64,000 nt of DNA from Streptomyces sp. NBC_00683 (GCF_036226745.1 NZ_CP109013.1:2666001-2730000); one strand, 5' to 3'. Shown: positions 15,898 to 25,800, counted from the first letter of the stretch. Made by a program: numbers and translations. The notes: generated by a model from the letters alone, not told the origin.

Positions 15898-17013
15898 ATG
15901 CCTCGACTGTCGCGACGCAAGGCAAGAAACACGTGCACCACCCGGCTTCTGGCTGTCGCGCTGGCGGCCGCGGGAGCCGCCCAGGCGCTGATCGGCACGG
16001 CACCGGCCGCATCCGCCGCCACCGGGGCGCCCTCCGCGAACTCCGCGTCCCCGGCCGCCGCCACCTGCGCCCTGAAGGCCCGGCCGCAGGGCAAGGTGCT
16101 CCAGGGGTACTGGGAGAACTGGGACGGAGCAGCCAACGGCGTCCACCCGCCGTTCGGCTGGACCTCGATCGCCGATCCGCGCATCCCCCAGCACGGCTAC
16201 AACGTCGTGAACGCGGCCTTCCCGGTCATCCGCTCGGACGGCACCGTGCTGTGGGAGGACGGCATGGACGCCACCGTCAAGGTGCCCACGCCGACCGAGA
16301 TGTGCCAGGCGAAGGAGGCGGGGCTCACCACCCTGCTGTCCATCGGCGGCGCGACGGCCGGCATCGACCTCAGCTCCACGGCGGTGGCCGACCGCTTCGT
16401 GGAGACCGTGGTGCCGATCCTCAAGACGCACAACTTCGACGGCATCGACATCGACATCGAGACCGGCCTCATCGGCAGCGGCAACATCAGCACGCTCTCG
16501 CCCTCGCAGTCCAACCTGATCCGGATCATCGACGGGGTCCTCGCCGCCATGCCCGCCGGGTTCGGCCTGACCATGGCCCCCGAGACCGCCTACGTCACCG
16601 GCGGCAGCGTCGTCTACGGCTCGATCTGGGGCGCCTATCTGCCGGTCATCAAGAAGTACGCCGACAACGGCAGGCTGTGGTGGCTGAACATGCAGTACTA
16701 CAACGGCAGCATGTACGGGTGCTCCGGCGACTCCTACGAGGCCGGCACCGTGCAGGGCTTCACCGCCCAGACCGACTGTCTGGACCGGGGCCTCGTCGTG
16801 CAGGGCACGACCATCAGGGTGCCGTACGACAAGCAGGTACCCGGTCTGCCCGCCCAGTCGGGAGCAGGTGGCGGCTACATGGCGCCCTCGCTCGTGTCCC
16901 AGGCGTGGAACGGCATCAGCGGCCTCAAGGGGCTGATGACGTGGTCGATCAACTGGGACGGGTCGCGCGGCTGGACCTTCGGCGACAACGTCAAGGCACT
17001 GCAGGGGCGTTGA
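15898..17013 (+). CDS. GH18 chitinase
   Basis: Secreted endo-acting chitinase, 371 aa. A long Sec signal peptide (about 1-42, Arg/Lys-rich start) and a short Ala/Ser spacer are followed by a single GH18 barrel. VLQGYWENWDG is strand 1; TTLLSIGGATAG is the SxGG motif; DGIDIDIE carries the catalytic acid E188 with D184 and D186; MQYYNGSMYG and MTWSINWDGS are later substrate-site motifs. There is no chitin-binding module, unlike many Streptomyces family 18 enzymes. AAAGG lies before the ATG. The dre site 64 bp upstream of the start indicates DasR control. It stands alone, followed by repeats and a strong hairpin. Confidence 0.93.
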   Translation: MPRLSRRKARNTCTTRLLAVALAAAGAAQALIGTAPAASAATGAPSANSASPAAATCALKARPQGKVLQGYWENWDGAANGVHPPFGWTSIADPRIPQHGYNVVNAAFPVIRSDGTVLWEDGMDATVKVPTPTEMCQAKEAGLTTLLSIGGATAGIDLSSTAVADRFVETVVPILKTHNFDGIDIDIETGLIGSGNISTLSPSQSNLIRIIDGVLAAMPAGFGLTMAPETAYVTGGSVVYGSIWGAYLPVIKKYADNGRLWWLNMQYYNGSMYGCSGDSYEAGTVQGFTAQTDCLDRGLVVQGTTIRVPYDKQVPGLPAQSGAGGGYMAPSLVSQAWNGISGLKGLMTWSINWDGSRGWTFGDNVKALQGR

Positions 17014-17063
17014 GCCGGTCCCGCCCCGTCTCCGACAGGCGCCCGACCGGCGGCCGGGGTCTT

Positions 17064-17110
17064 TCGTTCGGATCAGGCCGGACCTCGCGAGCCCGGCATG
17101 ATCCGAACGA
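17064..17110 (+). terminator. Hairpin after chitinase gene
   Basis: TCGTTCGGATCA (17064-17075) and GCCGG (17077-17081) pair with CCGGC (17093-17097) and TGATCCGAACGA (17099-17110); one mismatch, about 17 base pairs. Confidence 0.65.
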
Positions 17111-17145
17111 GAGGCCCTAGGGTTCAACGAGAGGCCCTAGGGTTC
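17106..17145. repeat. Exact 20-bp tandem repeat, two copies
   Basis: The unit aacgagaggccctagggttc occurs at 17106-17125 and again at 17126-17145 without a gap. Each unit contains the palindrome CCCTAGGG. It lies between two hairpins in a convergent intergenic region. Confidence 0.9.
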
Positions 17146-17151
17146 TCGGAG

Positions 17152-17186
17152 GGCGGCCGAAGCCAGTTGCGTTGGCTTCGGCCGCC
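17152..17186. terminator. Bidirectional terminator, chitinase / ABC operon
   Basis: Perfect 14-bp stem GGCGGCCGAAGCCA (17152-17165) with 17173-17186, 7-base loop, TTCT on the plus side. Confidence 0.8.
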
Positions 17187-17200
17187 TTCTCATGTGCCCG

Positions 17201-18232
17201 TCAGTTCAGACGGCGGCGCAGCCACCAGACGCAGAAGCCGGTCAGCAGCCCGGACAGGGCGAGGAAGATCGCTGTCTCGATCCACTGGAACGGCCAGTAG
17301 CGGTCGGCGGGATGGTAGGACACCTCGACGTGGAGGTCGGACTCCGCGAAGCACTTGATGGCGTCCGTGTCGCGGCTCGCGCAGCCCTCGGCCCCCCGGA
17401 CCTCCCGGCCCGCCGAATCGAGCACCGGCCCGGTGCCGGACACCACCCAGGCGCCCGGTTTGGACACGCCGACGTCCAGGCTCGCGTTGTCCTCGTCGCC
17501 GGACAGGAGGATGTTCGTCGCCGTCCACTCCGGCGTGGCGGACGACTCGGCGCCGCCCTCGTCCCCGGGCATGGTGATCGCCTTGAGCGATACGACGGCA
17601 TGTTCCGGCGCGATGAGGTGCGGACGGACGGCGAAGGGCATGAGCACCTGGACCGCGACGAACAGGGCGAGTGTGGCCGCCATCGCGGGGACCGTTCTGC
17701 GGATCAGCAGTCCGGCGCAGGCGCCGGCGGTGAAGGCGAAGGCCGCGTAGGCGAGCGGGACGATGCCCCGCCCGTCGAAGAGGACGGGCGTGAAGCGTTC
17801 GCTGTAGACCTCGTCGAGCGGGGCAGCCCACCAGGTCACCCCGAGGCTGAGCAGTCCCGAGACCGCCACGGCGCTCAGGCCGACCGCCGAGAGTTTGACC
17901 GCGAGCCAGTGGGTGCGGCTGATGCTCTGGTTCCAGACCAGCCGGTGGGTGCCGGTCTCCAGCTCCCGGGCGATCAGCGGCGCACCCCAGAAGATCCCGA
18001 AGACTCCGGGGACGGCGATGACGAGACCGGTGGCGAGGAAGTACAGGGACTCGTACTCGGTGATGAACGCGTTCTTGGCCGATCCGCAGTCCGCGCCGCA
18101 GCCGAGGATGTTGCTGTCGTAGGTGTCCCGGATCTGGATCCCGGTGACCAGGAGGGCCGCCGCGATCACGACGAGGGCCGCGAGGGCCACCAGGGTCTGG
18201 ACTCGGTACTGGCGCCAGGTGAGCCAGATCAT
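17201..18232 (-). CDS. ABC-2-type transporter permease
   Basis: 343 aa with about six transmembrane segments: one directly after the N-terminal WLTWRQYRVQ motif, a central group around FLATGLVIAVPGVFGIFWG and later GACAGLLIRR, and a last one at ALSGLLTGFCVWWL. A large polar extracytoplasmic loop precedes the last helix. WLTWRQ at the start is typical of permeases paired with YtrA-type GntR regulators. It is the third gene of a coupled gntR-ATPase-permease operon (ATGA overlap at 18229-18232). The likely role is export of, or resistance to, an antibiotic or lipid; the substrate is unknown. Confidence 0.85.
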   Translation of the reverse strand: MIWLTWRQYRVQTLVALAALVVIAAALLVTGIQIRDTYDSNILGCGADCGSAKNAFITEYESLYFLATGLVIAVPGVFGIFWGAPLIARELETGTHRLVWNQSISRTHWLAVKLSAVGLSAVAVSGLLSLGVTWWAAPLDEVYSERFTPVLFDGRGIVPLAYAAFAFTAGACAGLLIRRTVPAMAATLALFVAVQVLMPFAVRPHLIAPEHAVVSLKAITMPGDEGGAESSATPEWTATNILLSGDEDNASLDVGVSKPGAWVVSGTGPVLDSAGREVRGAEGCASRDTDAIKCFAESDLHVEVSYHPADRYWPFQWIETAIFLALSGLLTGFCVWWLRRRLN

Positions 18233-19122
18233 CGCTGTGCCTCCAGTGCGGAACGGCCGGCCGGGCGGGCCCTGCCGTCGGCCATGTACGTGAGGACCAG
18301 GTCCTCCAGGTCGAGGGGTTCCAGGACCCAGGCGGGGTCGTGGACCGGGGCGGCGGCCCGGACGATGAAGGTGCTCTGCCGTTCGGTGTGCGTGGCCGTC
18401 AGGACCCGCATCCCGTCCGGCAGGTCCTCCGCGTCGCGGCGGGCCGTCGTGAGCCGGAAGTGCGTGCCCAGGAGGTCGTCGACGTCGCCGGCGATCTGCA
18501 CGCGGGAGGCGACCAGGGAGACCAGGTGGTCGCAGACCCGCTCCAGGTCGGAGACCAGGTGCGAGGAGAGGATGACGGTGGTGCCGTGCTCGGCGACGTA
18601 CTCCATGAGTCCCTGCAGGAACTCGCGCCGGGCCAGCGGGTCCAGGGCGGCGACCGGCTCGTCCAGGATGAGCAGTTCGGGGCGCTTGGCCACGGCGAGG
18701 GTCAGGGCGACCTGGGCGCGCTGGCCCCCGGAGAGCTTGCCGACCCGCTGGGCGGGGTCCAGGCCGAGGTCCTGGATCCGGCCCTGGGCCAGCTTCTCGT
18801 CCCAGGCGGGGTTGAGCCGGGCACCGAGGCGCAGGTGATCGGCGATGGACAGCCCGGTGTACGTCGGGGTGTCCTGGGCGACGAAGCCGACCTTGGCCAG
18901 CTGTGCGGGCCCGGATGCGGGGCGTCCGCCGAGGACCTCGATGGTGCCCGAGGTCGGGGTGATCAGCCCGCAGGCCAGCTGCAACAGGGTTGATTTTCCT
19001 GCCCCGTTGGGGCCGACCAGGCCGACGACCCGGCCGGCGGGCACGCTCAGGGTGCAGTCGTCCAGCGCCTGGCGGCGGCCGTACCGCTTGCCCAGGCCTC
19101 TCGCTTCCAGAATTGCGGTCAT
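18229..19122 (-). CDS. ABC transporter ATP-binding protein
   Basis: 297 aa. Walker A GPNGAGKST, signature LSGGQRAQVAL, Walker B LLILDEPVAALD and H-loop ILSSHLV are all intact. It is of the single-domain, CcmA/drug-export type and would energise the permease encoded immediately downstream. Its start overlaps the gntR stop (ATGA at 19119-19122) and its stop overlaps the permease start, so the three products are likely made in fixed ratio. The C-terminal 70 residues after the ATPase core are poorly conserved. Confidence 0.92.
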   Translation of the reverse strand: MTAILEARGLGKRYGRRQALDDCTLSVPAGRVVGLVGPNGAGKSTLLQLACGLITPTSGTIEVLGGRPASGPAQLAKVGFVAQDTPTYTGLSIADHLRLGARLNPAWDEKLAQGRIQDLGLDPAQRVGKLSGGQRAQVALTLAVAKRPELLILDEPVAALDPLARREFLQGLMEYVAEHGTTVILSSHLVSDLERVCDHLVSLVASRVQIAGDVDDLLGTHFRLTTARRDAEDLPDGMRVLTATHTERQSTFIVRAAAPVHDPAWVLEPLDLEDLVLTYMADGRARPAGRSALEAQR

Positions 19123-19508
19123 TTCTCCTCTTCGGTGGAGGTGCGGAAGGTGCTCAGGAACAGGGCCTCGATGCTCTCCTCGTTCAGCCCCGCTGCTCGC
19201 GCCCGCTCCAGCCAGCCGCGCAACTCCTGGCGCAGCGGCTCGTGTTCGGACAGCGAGGCGTCGCTGAGGGTGCTGGACACGAACGTGCCGACGCCGGGCT
19301 TCTTGGCGACCAGGCCCTCGTACTCGAGCTCCCGGTACGCCTTGAGCACGGTGTTGGGGTTGATCGCGACCTTGGCCGCGACGTCCTTGACCGTGGGCAG
19401 CCTGTCGCCCTCGAACAGCAGGCCCAGCCGCATCGCTTGACGCACCTGGTGGACGAGCTGCAGGTACGGCGCGACGCCGGACCGGGAGTCGAGGTGAAAC
19501 TCGATCAC
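19119..19508 (-). CDS. GntR-family regulator, YtrA subfamily
   Basis: 129 aa. A winged-helix GntR domain (about residues 10-75: PYLQLVHQVRQAMRLGLLFEGDRLPTV... INPNTVLKAYRELEYEGLV) is followed by a short helical tail with no ligand domain, as in YtrA proteins that autoregulate an ABC exporter operon. GTG at 19508 has GAGGAG just upstream. A candidate promoter and operator lie at 19531-19570. It is the first gene of the coupled operon, so it most likely represses its own ABC transporter. Confidence 0.9.
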   Translation of the reverse strand: MIEFHLDSRSGVAPYLQLVHQVRQAMRLGLLFEGDRLPTVKDVAAKVAINPNTVLKAYRELEYEGLVAKKPGVGTFVSSTLSDASLSEHEPLRQELRGWLERARAAGLNEESIEALFLSTFRTSTEEEK

Positions 19509-19530
19509 CGTCTCCTCTATTCATCTAGGT

Positions 19531-19570
19531 TCCTAGCACTATAGGACTCTAGCGACCCCGGATCTGTCAA
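19531..19570 (-). promoter_or_regulatory. Candidate promoter and operator of gntR-ABC operon
   Basis: On the minus strand TTGACA (19570-19565) is followed after 18 bp by TCCTAT (19546-19541). An inverted repeat TCCTA-N6-TAGGA (19531-19546) overlaps this -10, as expected for YtrA-type autorepression. Confidence 0.5.
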
Positions 19571-19591
19571 CGGAACCGGCCGAGCACGCAG

Positions 19592-19620
19592 AAAAAGGGC
19601 GGCACATGTGCGTGCCGCCC
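19592..19620 (-). terminator. Intrinsic terminator of ppk2 gene
   Basis: On the minus strand GGGCGGCAC, 6-base loop, GTGCCGCCC, then five T. A classic stem plus U-tract, 24 bp after the stop. Confidence 0.88.
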
Positions 19621-19643
19621 TCGGGATCCGTACGCCGTACGCC

Positions 19644-20645
19644 CTAAGGGTGTTCGCCCGGACCTTCCGCGTTCGGAGCGAAACGGGTGGGCGAGAGGGC
19701 GGTGTCCTCCTCGCCCGGTTCCAGCAGAGTGGCGGCGGCGCCCACGATGAGCGGGTCCGGCCGGCCGACGGCCTCGACGTCCTTCGCCGCGTAGTCGATA
19801 CGGGCCAGGAGACTGCGCATGGCCTCGATGCGCGCGCGGCGCTTGTCGTTGCTCTTCACGACGGTCCACGGCGCGTGCGCGGTGTCGGTGACGCGGAACA
19901 TCTCGACCTTCGCCGTGGTGTAGTCGTCCCAGCGGTCGAGGGAGTCGATGTCCGTGGGCGAGAGCTTCCACTGCCGTACCGGGTCGACCTGGCGGATGGC
20001 GAAACGGGTGCGCTGCTCGGCCCGGGAGACGGAGAACCAGAACTTCACGACGATGATGCCGTCCTCGACGAGCATGTCCTCGAAGGCCGGGCACTGTTCG
20101 AGGAACAGCTCGTACTCCGGCTCGGTGCAGAACCCCATGACCCGCTCGACACCGGCCCGGTTGTACCAGGAGCGGTCGAAGAAGACGAGCTCGCCCGGCG
20201 CCGGCAGGTGGGCGACGTAACGCTGGAAGTACCACTGCCCCCGCTCGCGGTCCGTGGGCTTGTCCAGGGCGACGATGCGGGCGCCACGGGGGTTGAGGCG
20301 TTCGGTGAAGCGTTGGATGGTGCCGCCCTTGCCGGCCGCGTCCCGCCCCTCGCACACCACGACGACGCGCGCGCCGGTGTCCTTCGTCCACCGCTGGAGC
20401 TTGAGCAGCTCGATCTGCAGGATGCGCTTGGCGCGGTCGTACTCCTTGCGGCGGATCTTGCGGTCGTACGGGTAGTTCTGCCGCCAGGTCTTGATCGGCC
20501 GGCCCGCCTCGTCGAGCAGGACCGGCTGTTCCGGCCTGCTGGTGTCTACGGTCAGCCCGTCCAGCAGCTGCTTGCCCACCTCGTCGCGGTCCACCCTGCC
20601 CAGCCTGGCACCCGTTCGCACCGGATGCCACCGGATGGCGGACAC
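19644..20645 (-). CDS. ppk2: Polyphosphate kinase 2
   Basis: 333-aa single-domain class I PPK2: transfers phosphate between polyphosphate and nucleoside diphosphates, usually in the NTP-forming direction. Walker A is CEGRDAAGKGGTI; the lid/Walker B region is FFDRSWYNRAGVERVMGFCT; KRRARIEAMR is the conserved basic patch. The start is not certain: GTG at 20645 has GGGGGAGG 9 bases upstream and gives normal family length; a shorter start at VDRDEVGKQ is possible. No Pho box was recognised. It is divergent from the FMN protein gene. Confidence 0.88.
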   Translation of the reverse strand: MSAIRWHPVRTGARLGRVDRDEVGKQLLDGLTVDTSRPEQPVLLDEAGRPIKTWRQNYPYDRKIRRKEYDRAKRILQIELLKLQRWTKDTGARVVVVCEGRDAAGKGGTIQRFTERLNPRGARIVALDKPTDRERGQWYFQRYVAHLPAPGELVFFDRSWYNRAGVERVMGFCTEPEYELFLEQCPAFEDMLVEDGIIVVKFWFSVSRAEQRTRFAIRQVDPVRQWKLSPTDIDSLDRWDDYTTAKVEMFRVTDTAHAPWTVVKSNDKRRARIEAMRSLLARIDYAAKDVEAVGRPDPLIVGAAATLLEPGEEDTALSPTRFAPNAEGPGEHP

Positions 20646-20683
20646 AGCACGCACCCTCCCCCGGTACCGACACCCGCGGAGAG

Positions 20684-20702
20684 CTAAGTAAGGTAACCCT
20701 AA
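20684..20702. promoter_or_regulatory. Iron-box-like (DmdR/IdeR) site
   Basis: CTAAGTAAGGTAACCCTAA matches the consensus TTAGGTTAGGCTAACCTAA at 13 of 19 positions. It lies 53 bp upstream of the FMN protein start and 39 bp from the ppk2 start. Confidence 0.5.
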
Positions 20703-20754
20703 TAACGGCAGGTCGGCGATGAGCTGCCGCATCCCACGAGGTACGGAGAAACCC

Positions 20755-21324
20755 TTGTCGAACGCCGCGCCCGCCGCGCCCTCCCGTACCGGGGACCCGC
20801 TGGCCGGAGCCGTGCCCCTGCAGTCGGCGGAGCAGCTGCGGGAGATCCTCGGCGTTCCGTGGCCCCTCGTCATCGACAAGGTCCATGACACGCTCACCGA
20901 CGACGACCTCGGCCTGCTGGCCCGTGCGCCGTTCTGCGCCGTGTCCACCTCCGACGCCGACGGCAACTGCGACACCTCCCCGCGCGGCGGCGAGCCGGGC
21001 TTCACCCGGGTCCTGGACGCCCGCACCCTCGCGCTGCCCGACCTTCCGGGCAACCGGCGCGGCGACAGCTTCCACAACATCCTGGCCAACCCGCACGTCG
21101 GCCTGCTCTACCTCATACCCGGGGCGATGACCGTTCTGCGGATCAACGGCCGCGCCCGGATCCTCACGGACGCACCGTTCTTCGACGACATGACGGTCAA
21201 GGGCAAGCGTCCGGATCTCGCTCTGGTCGTCGAGATCGACGAGATCTACCTGCACTGCCCGGCCGCCCTGCGCCGCTCCGGGGTCTGGGCCCCGGACACG
21301 TGGGAGGGAGCGGGCCGGGATTGA
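20755..21324 (+). CDS. PPOX-type FMN-binding protein (MSMEG_1061-like)
   Basis: 189-aa split-barrel flavoprotein of the pyridoxamine-phosphate-oxidase superfamily. The motif order DKVHDTLTDDDLGLLARAPF, VSTSDADGNCDTSPRG and NILANPHVGLLYLIPG fits the MSMEG_1061 group, whose reactions are mostly unknown. TTG at 20755 was chosen because GGAGAA lies about 5 bases upstream; an ATG at 20719 would add 12 residues but has no good site. The upstream iron-box-like sequence suggests induction in low iron, so a role near siderophore or heme chemistry is conceivable. There is no partner gene. Confidence 0.8.
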   Translation: MSNAAPAAPSRTGDPLAGAVPLQSAEQLREILGVPWPLVIDKVHDTLTDDDLGLLARAPFCAVSTSDADGNCDTSPRGGEPGFTRVLDARTLALPDLPGNRRGDSFHNILANPHVGLLYLIPGAMTVLRINGRARILTDAPFFDDMTVKGKRPDLALVVEIDEIYLHCPAALRRSGVWAPDTWEGAGRD

Positions 21325-21360
21325 GGGCCTGAGCCGGAACCCCTGAGCCGGCGCCCTGGG

Positions 21361-22755
21361 TCAGAACCCGCCCCCGCCGAAGTCGCCGCCGCCGAAGCCG
21401 CCGCCGTCACCGAACCCTCCGCCGTCACCGAAGCCGCCGCCGCCGAAGCCCGAGGAGTCGAAGTCGGAGCCGGAGGAGTCGCCGCCGCTCCACTCCCCGC
21501 CGCCGCCGAAGTCACCGCCGCCGTACTCCGACGCGTAGGCCGGGGTGGCGAGCATCGAGCCGAGCATGGTCCCGACCAGCAGGCCGGGCAGCAGGCCGCC
21601 GCCGAAGTAGCCGCCCGCCCAGGGGCCGTACGCGGGGCCCGCCTCCCAGTACGGGCGGCGCCGGCCGTCGCCCACGTCGACCGTGCGGCTCATCGGGTCC
21701 TCGCCCTCGCGCAGCCGCACCTCGTCCGCGCCGCAGACCGGCACGTCCCGGGCCGCGCCGCCGGACGGGCTCCACAGGACGTCGGCGACCGACGGGCCGT
21801 GGCGCGGGTCGAAGAAGCAGGGCGGGCGGCGGGCCGGGAGGGCGCCGCCCTTGCGGCGGGCCTCCAGGACGGCGAGGGAGAAGCGGCCGTCCTCCAGGGC
21901 CTGGGTGACCCCGCGCACGTCGGAGGGGTGGCGGGCATTGCCCATACGGGACTTGGCGTCCTCGTAGGAGTCGAGCGCGCGCTCGTAGTCCGTGCGCATC
22001 GCGTCGTCGGCGCCCGCCTCCGCGGGGTGGAAGTCCAGCCGGTCCAGGGTTTCGCCGTACGCGGTGATGTCCTCGTCCACGACGACCCGGAGCTTTTCGA
22101 GAGAGGCCTGTTCCTCTTCCTCCTTGCGCTTCCTGTTGCGGCGGACGATCGCGTACGCGCCCGCGCCGCCGGCGACCGCCACCGCGCCCAGTGCGATCAG
22201 GCCGGCCGCACCGGCCGCGCCGTTCTCGTCGCCGCCGGTGCCGGACCACGAGGCGGGGGCGCTGCCCCTGGCCTGTTCGACGGCACGGTCGACGAAGGCG
22301 TTGAGCTGGGTGGCTGCGCTCGTGTCCGTGCCGGGCGCCTCGACGGCCGTGGTGAGGTTGTCCACCGCCCGGACCGGCATGACCTGCGGGTCGGCACCCG
22401 CGTCGAACCCGTCGCCGAGCCGGACCGCGTAGACACCGGTGATCCCGGTGTCGGTGCGGAGGTTCTGGAGGAGGTTCTGCTCGGGGTATTCGGACGTCGC
22501 CGGGAGCACGGCCACGAAGACCGGCTTGTCGGCGTCGAGGATCTTGTCCTCCAGGGCCTTCTCCTGCGAGGCGGAGAGCAGGCCGGTGGCTGCCGGGTCC
22601 ACGTACACCGGGTCCTCGCGCAGGGCCTGCCCGGCCTCGTCGACGGTGGCGGGGGCGGCGGACACGGCCGGTGCAGCGGGGGACAGCGCCAGCACGGCCG
22701 CCGTGAGTATCAGCAGCAGGAAGGCCCAAAGGGGGGCGAACAGCCTCTTCCGCAT
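21361..22755 (-). CDS. TPM-like membrane protein with Gly-rich tail
   Basis: 464 aa. N-terminal signal/anchor (about 5-30), an extracytoplasmic region of about 160 residues that resembles part of a TPM domain (VYVDPAATGLLSASQ ... KPVFVAVLP), a second membrane segment near residue 190 (GLIALGAVAVAGGAGAYAIV), a charged cytoplasmic helical region and a C-terminal tail of Phe/Gly/Asp repeats (FGGGGFGDGGGF type). The family is common in Streptomyces and uncharacterised; a role in envelope or photosystem-like repair should not be transferred from plant TPM proteins. The start at MRKRLF was chosen for the signal sequence. It is convergent with the FMN protein gene. Confidence 0.7.
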   Translation of the reverse strand: MRKRLFAPLWAFLLLILTAAVLALSPAAPAVSAAPATVDEAGQALREDPVYVDPAATGLLSASQEKALEDKILDADKPVFVAVLPATSEYPEQNLLQNLRTDTGITGVYAVRLGDGFDAGADPQVMPVRAVDNLTTAVEAPGTDTSAATQLNAFVDRAVEQARGSAPASWSGTGGDENGAAGAAGLIALGAVAVAGGAGAYAIVRRNRKRKEEEEQASLEKLRVVVDEDITAYGETLDRLDFHPAEAGADDAMRTDYERALDSYEDAKSRMGNARHPSDVRGVTQALEDGRFSLAVLEARRKGGALPARRPPCFFDPRHGPSVADVLWSPSGGAARDVPVCGADEVRLREGEDPMSRTVDVGDGRRRPYWEAGPAYGPWAGGYFGGGLLPGLLVGTMLGSMLATPAYASEYGGGDFGGGGEWSGGDSSGSDFDSSGFGGGGFGDGGGFGDGGGFGGGDFGGGGF

Positions 22756-22816
22756 ACTCCGAAAGTAACCCAAGTGGGCGACAAATGCGCCGCCCACTCG
22801 GGCTTCCTCCGTGTTG

Positions 22817-25800
22817 TTACGCGGCGCGGTACGCCGTGCGCAGCTTCGCCACCGCTCCGGTCAGGTCACCGGTGAGCAGCAGGTGGTCGGCCTCGGCGAA
22901 CGGCTTGGACACCGCCGCTGTCGGCTTCCCGCCGGCCTTCTGCTGGACCAGCAGCCTGGCCTGGTCCACGATCGCCCTGCCCGCCGGGGTCTTCCCGAGG
23001 TGCGCCTTCTCCGCGAGTTGCGCGGCCGCGGCGAGGGCGGTGAGGGTGAGCTCGCCGCCTCCGGGGACCTTCTTCAGGGTGGTCAGTCCCCATCCGTAGG
23101 GGAACTGCGGGTCGTACGCCGCGTCGCCGACGTTGATCGGCAGCTGCGACTCGGACTTCGGCCAGGTCACCGGGAGCTGTCCGGTGAAGGCCTTCTTGCC
23201 GTAGAGGACGTCGGCGACGCCGTCGCCCTCGGTGCCCGGCAGCCAGGAGGCCACCAGCGCGTCGATGTCACCGAGCTTGTCGCCGATGAGCTGCGGGCGC
23301 CCGGAGACGATCAGGACCGCGCACTTCATCGCCGCGCAGACCTTGTCGACGGCTGCCTGATCGGCGGCCGTGAGCTCCAGGTCGTGGCCGTTGCCGACGT
23401 CACCGATGCCTTCGGCGTACGGGGTCTCGCCGACGACCACGACACCGACGTCGTAACCGTCCGTGGCAGCCGAGGCGTCCTTGGAGTACGTGGCGGAGGC
23501 GTTGTTCTTCCTGATGCCCTCCAGGATCGTCGTACCCGTGGTGGTCCTTCCGGATGCGCCCTGCCAGCTGACCGTCCAGCCGCCGGCCTGGTTGCCGAGG
23601 TCGTCGGCGTTGGATCCGGCGACGTACACCTTCTGGGACGGCCGGAGCGGGAGGACCGCGCCGTCGTTCTTCAGGAGGACCTGGGACTTGGCCGCCGCCT
23701 CGCGGGCGACCGCGCGGTGGTCCGCCGAGCCGACCTTGTCCAGGTTGGAGGCGTCCGCGTACGGCTTCTCGAAGAGGCCGAGGCGGAACTTCTGGGTCAG
23801 GACCCGGGACACGGCGTCGTCGATCCGGGCCTGGCCGATCCGGCCGGCGGTGACCTCGTCCTGAAGGGTCTCGGTGAATTCCTGGTAGCGCGTCGGGACC
23901 ATGATCATGTCGAGTCCGGCGTTGACGGACGTCCGTACGTCACTGGCGTAGTCACCGGGGATCTGGTCGATGGCCTGCCAGTCGCTGATGACGAAGCCCT
24001 CGAAGCCCATCCGGTCCTTCAGCACACCGTTGATCATCTCGGCGTTGGCGTGCATCTTCACCGGACCCTCGTCGTCACCGAGGATGTCCAGCGAGGAGTA
24101 CGACGGCATGACCGTGCCGACTCCCCGCTTCACGGACTCGGCGAACGGCGAGAGGTGGACCGCTTCGAGCTCCTCGCGGGTGACCTTCGTGATGCCCTGG
24201 TCGATGGGGTACGAGCCGGTGGTGGACGAACCGAACTCCGTACCGCCGTCACCGACGAAGTGCTTGGCGCTGGCCAGCACCTTGTCGCTCCGGGCCAGGT
24301 CCTTGCCGGAGGCGTGGCCCTGCATGCCGGTGATCACCGTCTCCATGGCTTCCACCAGGGCCGGGTCCTCGCCGTACGCCTCGTAGGAGCGTCCCCAGCG
24401 CTCGTCGCGGGTCACGCACACGCAGGGGGCGAAGTCCCACGGGATGCCGGTCGCGCGCACCTCGCTCGCGGTGACCGCACCGGTCTTCCCGGCGAGCTTC
24501 GGGTCGCGGCCCGCGCCGATGCCGATGTTGTGCGGCATGATCGTCGAGCCGATCACGTTGTTGTGGCCGTGCACCGCGTCCACGCCGTAGATCAGCGGTA
24601 TCTGGAAGCGGGTCGCCTGGGCGCGCAGCTGGTAGGCGTCGACCATCTTCGCCCAGGCCGCGGCCGTGTTCGGGGTGGGTACGGAGCCGCCGCCGGAGAG
24701 CAGCGAGCCGAGGTCGTACGCGGCGATGTCGCCGGGGGACCTGAGCGCGTTGCGCTCGGCCTGGGTCATCTGGCCGGCCTTCTCGGCCGGCGACATCCTC
24801 GACAGCAGGTCCTCGACGCGCTTCTTCACCGGAAGCTTCGCGTTCTGGTACGGCAGTCCGTGGGCGTCGATGACGACCTGCGGGTTCTCCTTGGGCGGCT
24901 TGGCCCCGGTGACGGTGAGTTCGAGCGGGACCGTCTCGGCCGACTCCGCGCCGCCGTCCTTCCGCGTGGTCACCGAGACCGTGTGCGTGGTGCCGGAGGC
25001 GGTACCCGCGGGGAAGGTGTGGGTGCCGGTGACCGGGGTGTAGTCCTTGCCGGACTCGGCGCTGCCGCCCTGGGTCGTGTACGCGACGGTGACGGGCTCC
25101 TCGACGGGGACGGAGCCGGTGGTGGCGACGGAGATCCTGATGTCCGCCGTGCCGCCCTCCTTGACCGGGTGCACGGCCGAGTCGATGACGACGCCCGACT
25201 TCAGCGCGGGGTCGGCCTTCCCGTACAGCTCGACGGCGTCCATGGCGAACGCGCCGGGGGCGCCGGGCGGGAGCGTGAGGGCGTAACCCCACATCTCGTC
25301 GAGGCCGAGGACCTGGTCGATGCCGCCGACGGGCTGGTAGTCGGCCCGGTAGACGAAGTCCGCGAACGGGATCTCGACCTGGTGCCAGCCCTCCCAGTCG
25401 TCGGTGAACGAGGTGGTCCACAGCTCGGACGCGCCGCCGTTGGCGCCGCCGTCCTTGATCTCGAAGTGGATGCGCTTGCCCGAACCGGGCGGCAGGGGCG
25501 CGGTGTTCTGCCCGTACCACCAGAAGCGGATGCCCTTGTGGGCGGTCCAGTTCTCCGGGGGCTGGTCGACGGCGAACTCGTGGCTGAGTCCGCCCCAGGC
25601 GCTGATGTCGTAGGTGCCCTGGAGGACCTTGGCACCCTCGGGGGCGTCGGCGCGCTCCTTGAACTCCAGAGCGGGGTGGTCGTCGGCGTCGCCGCCCCAG
25701 GTGAAGAGGGAGTCGGCGGGCGGGTTGCCGAGCGGGACCTCGCCCTCGAAGCGGTCGACGAGTACCGGTGCGGGCTCGTCCCCCGCGGCTGCCGCGCTGG

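Noticed and set aside
17106..17145. CRISPR-like array
   Set aside because: Only two contiguous copies, no spacers and no cas genes.
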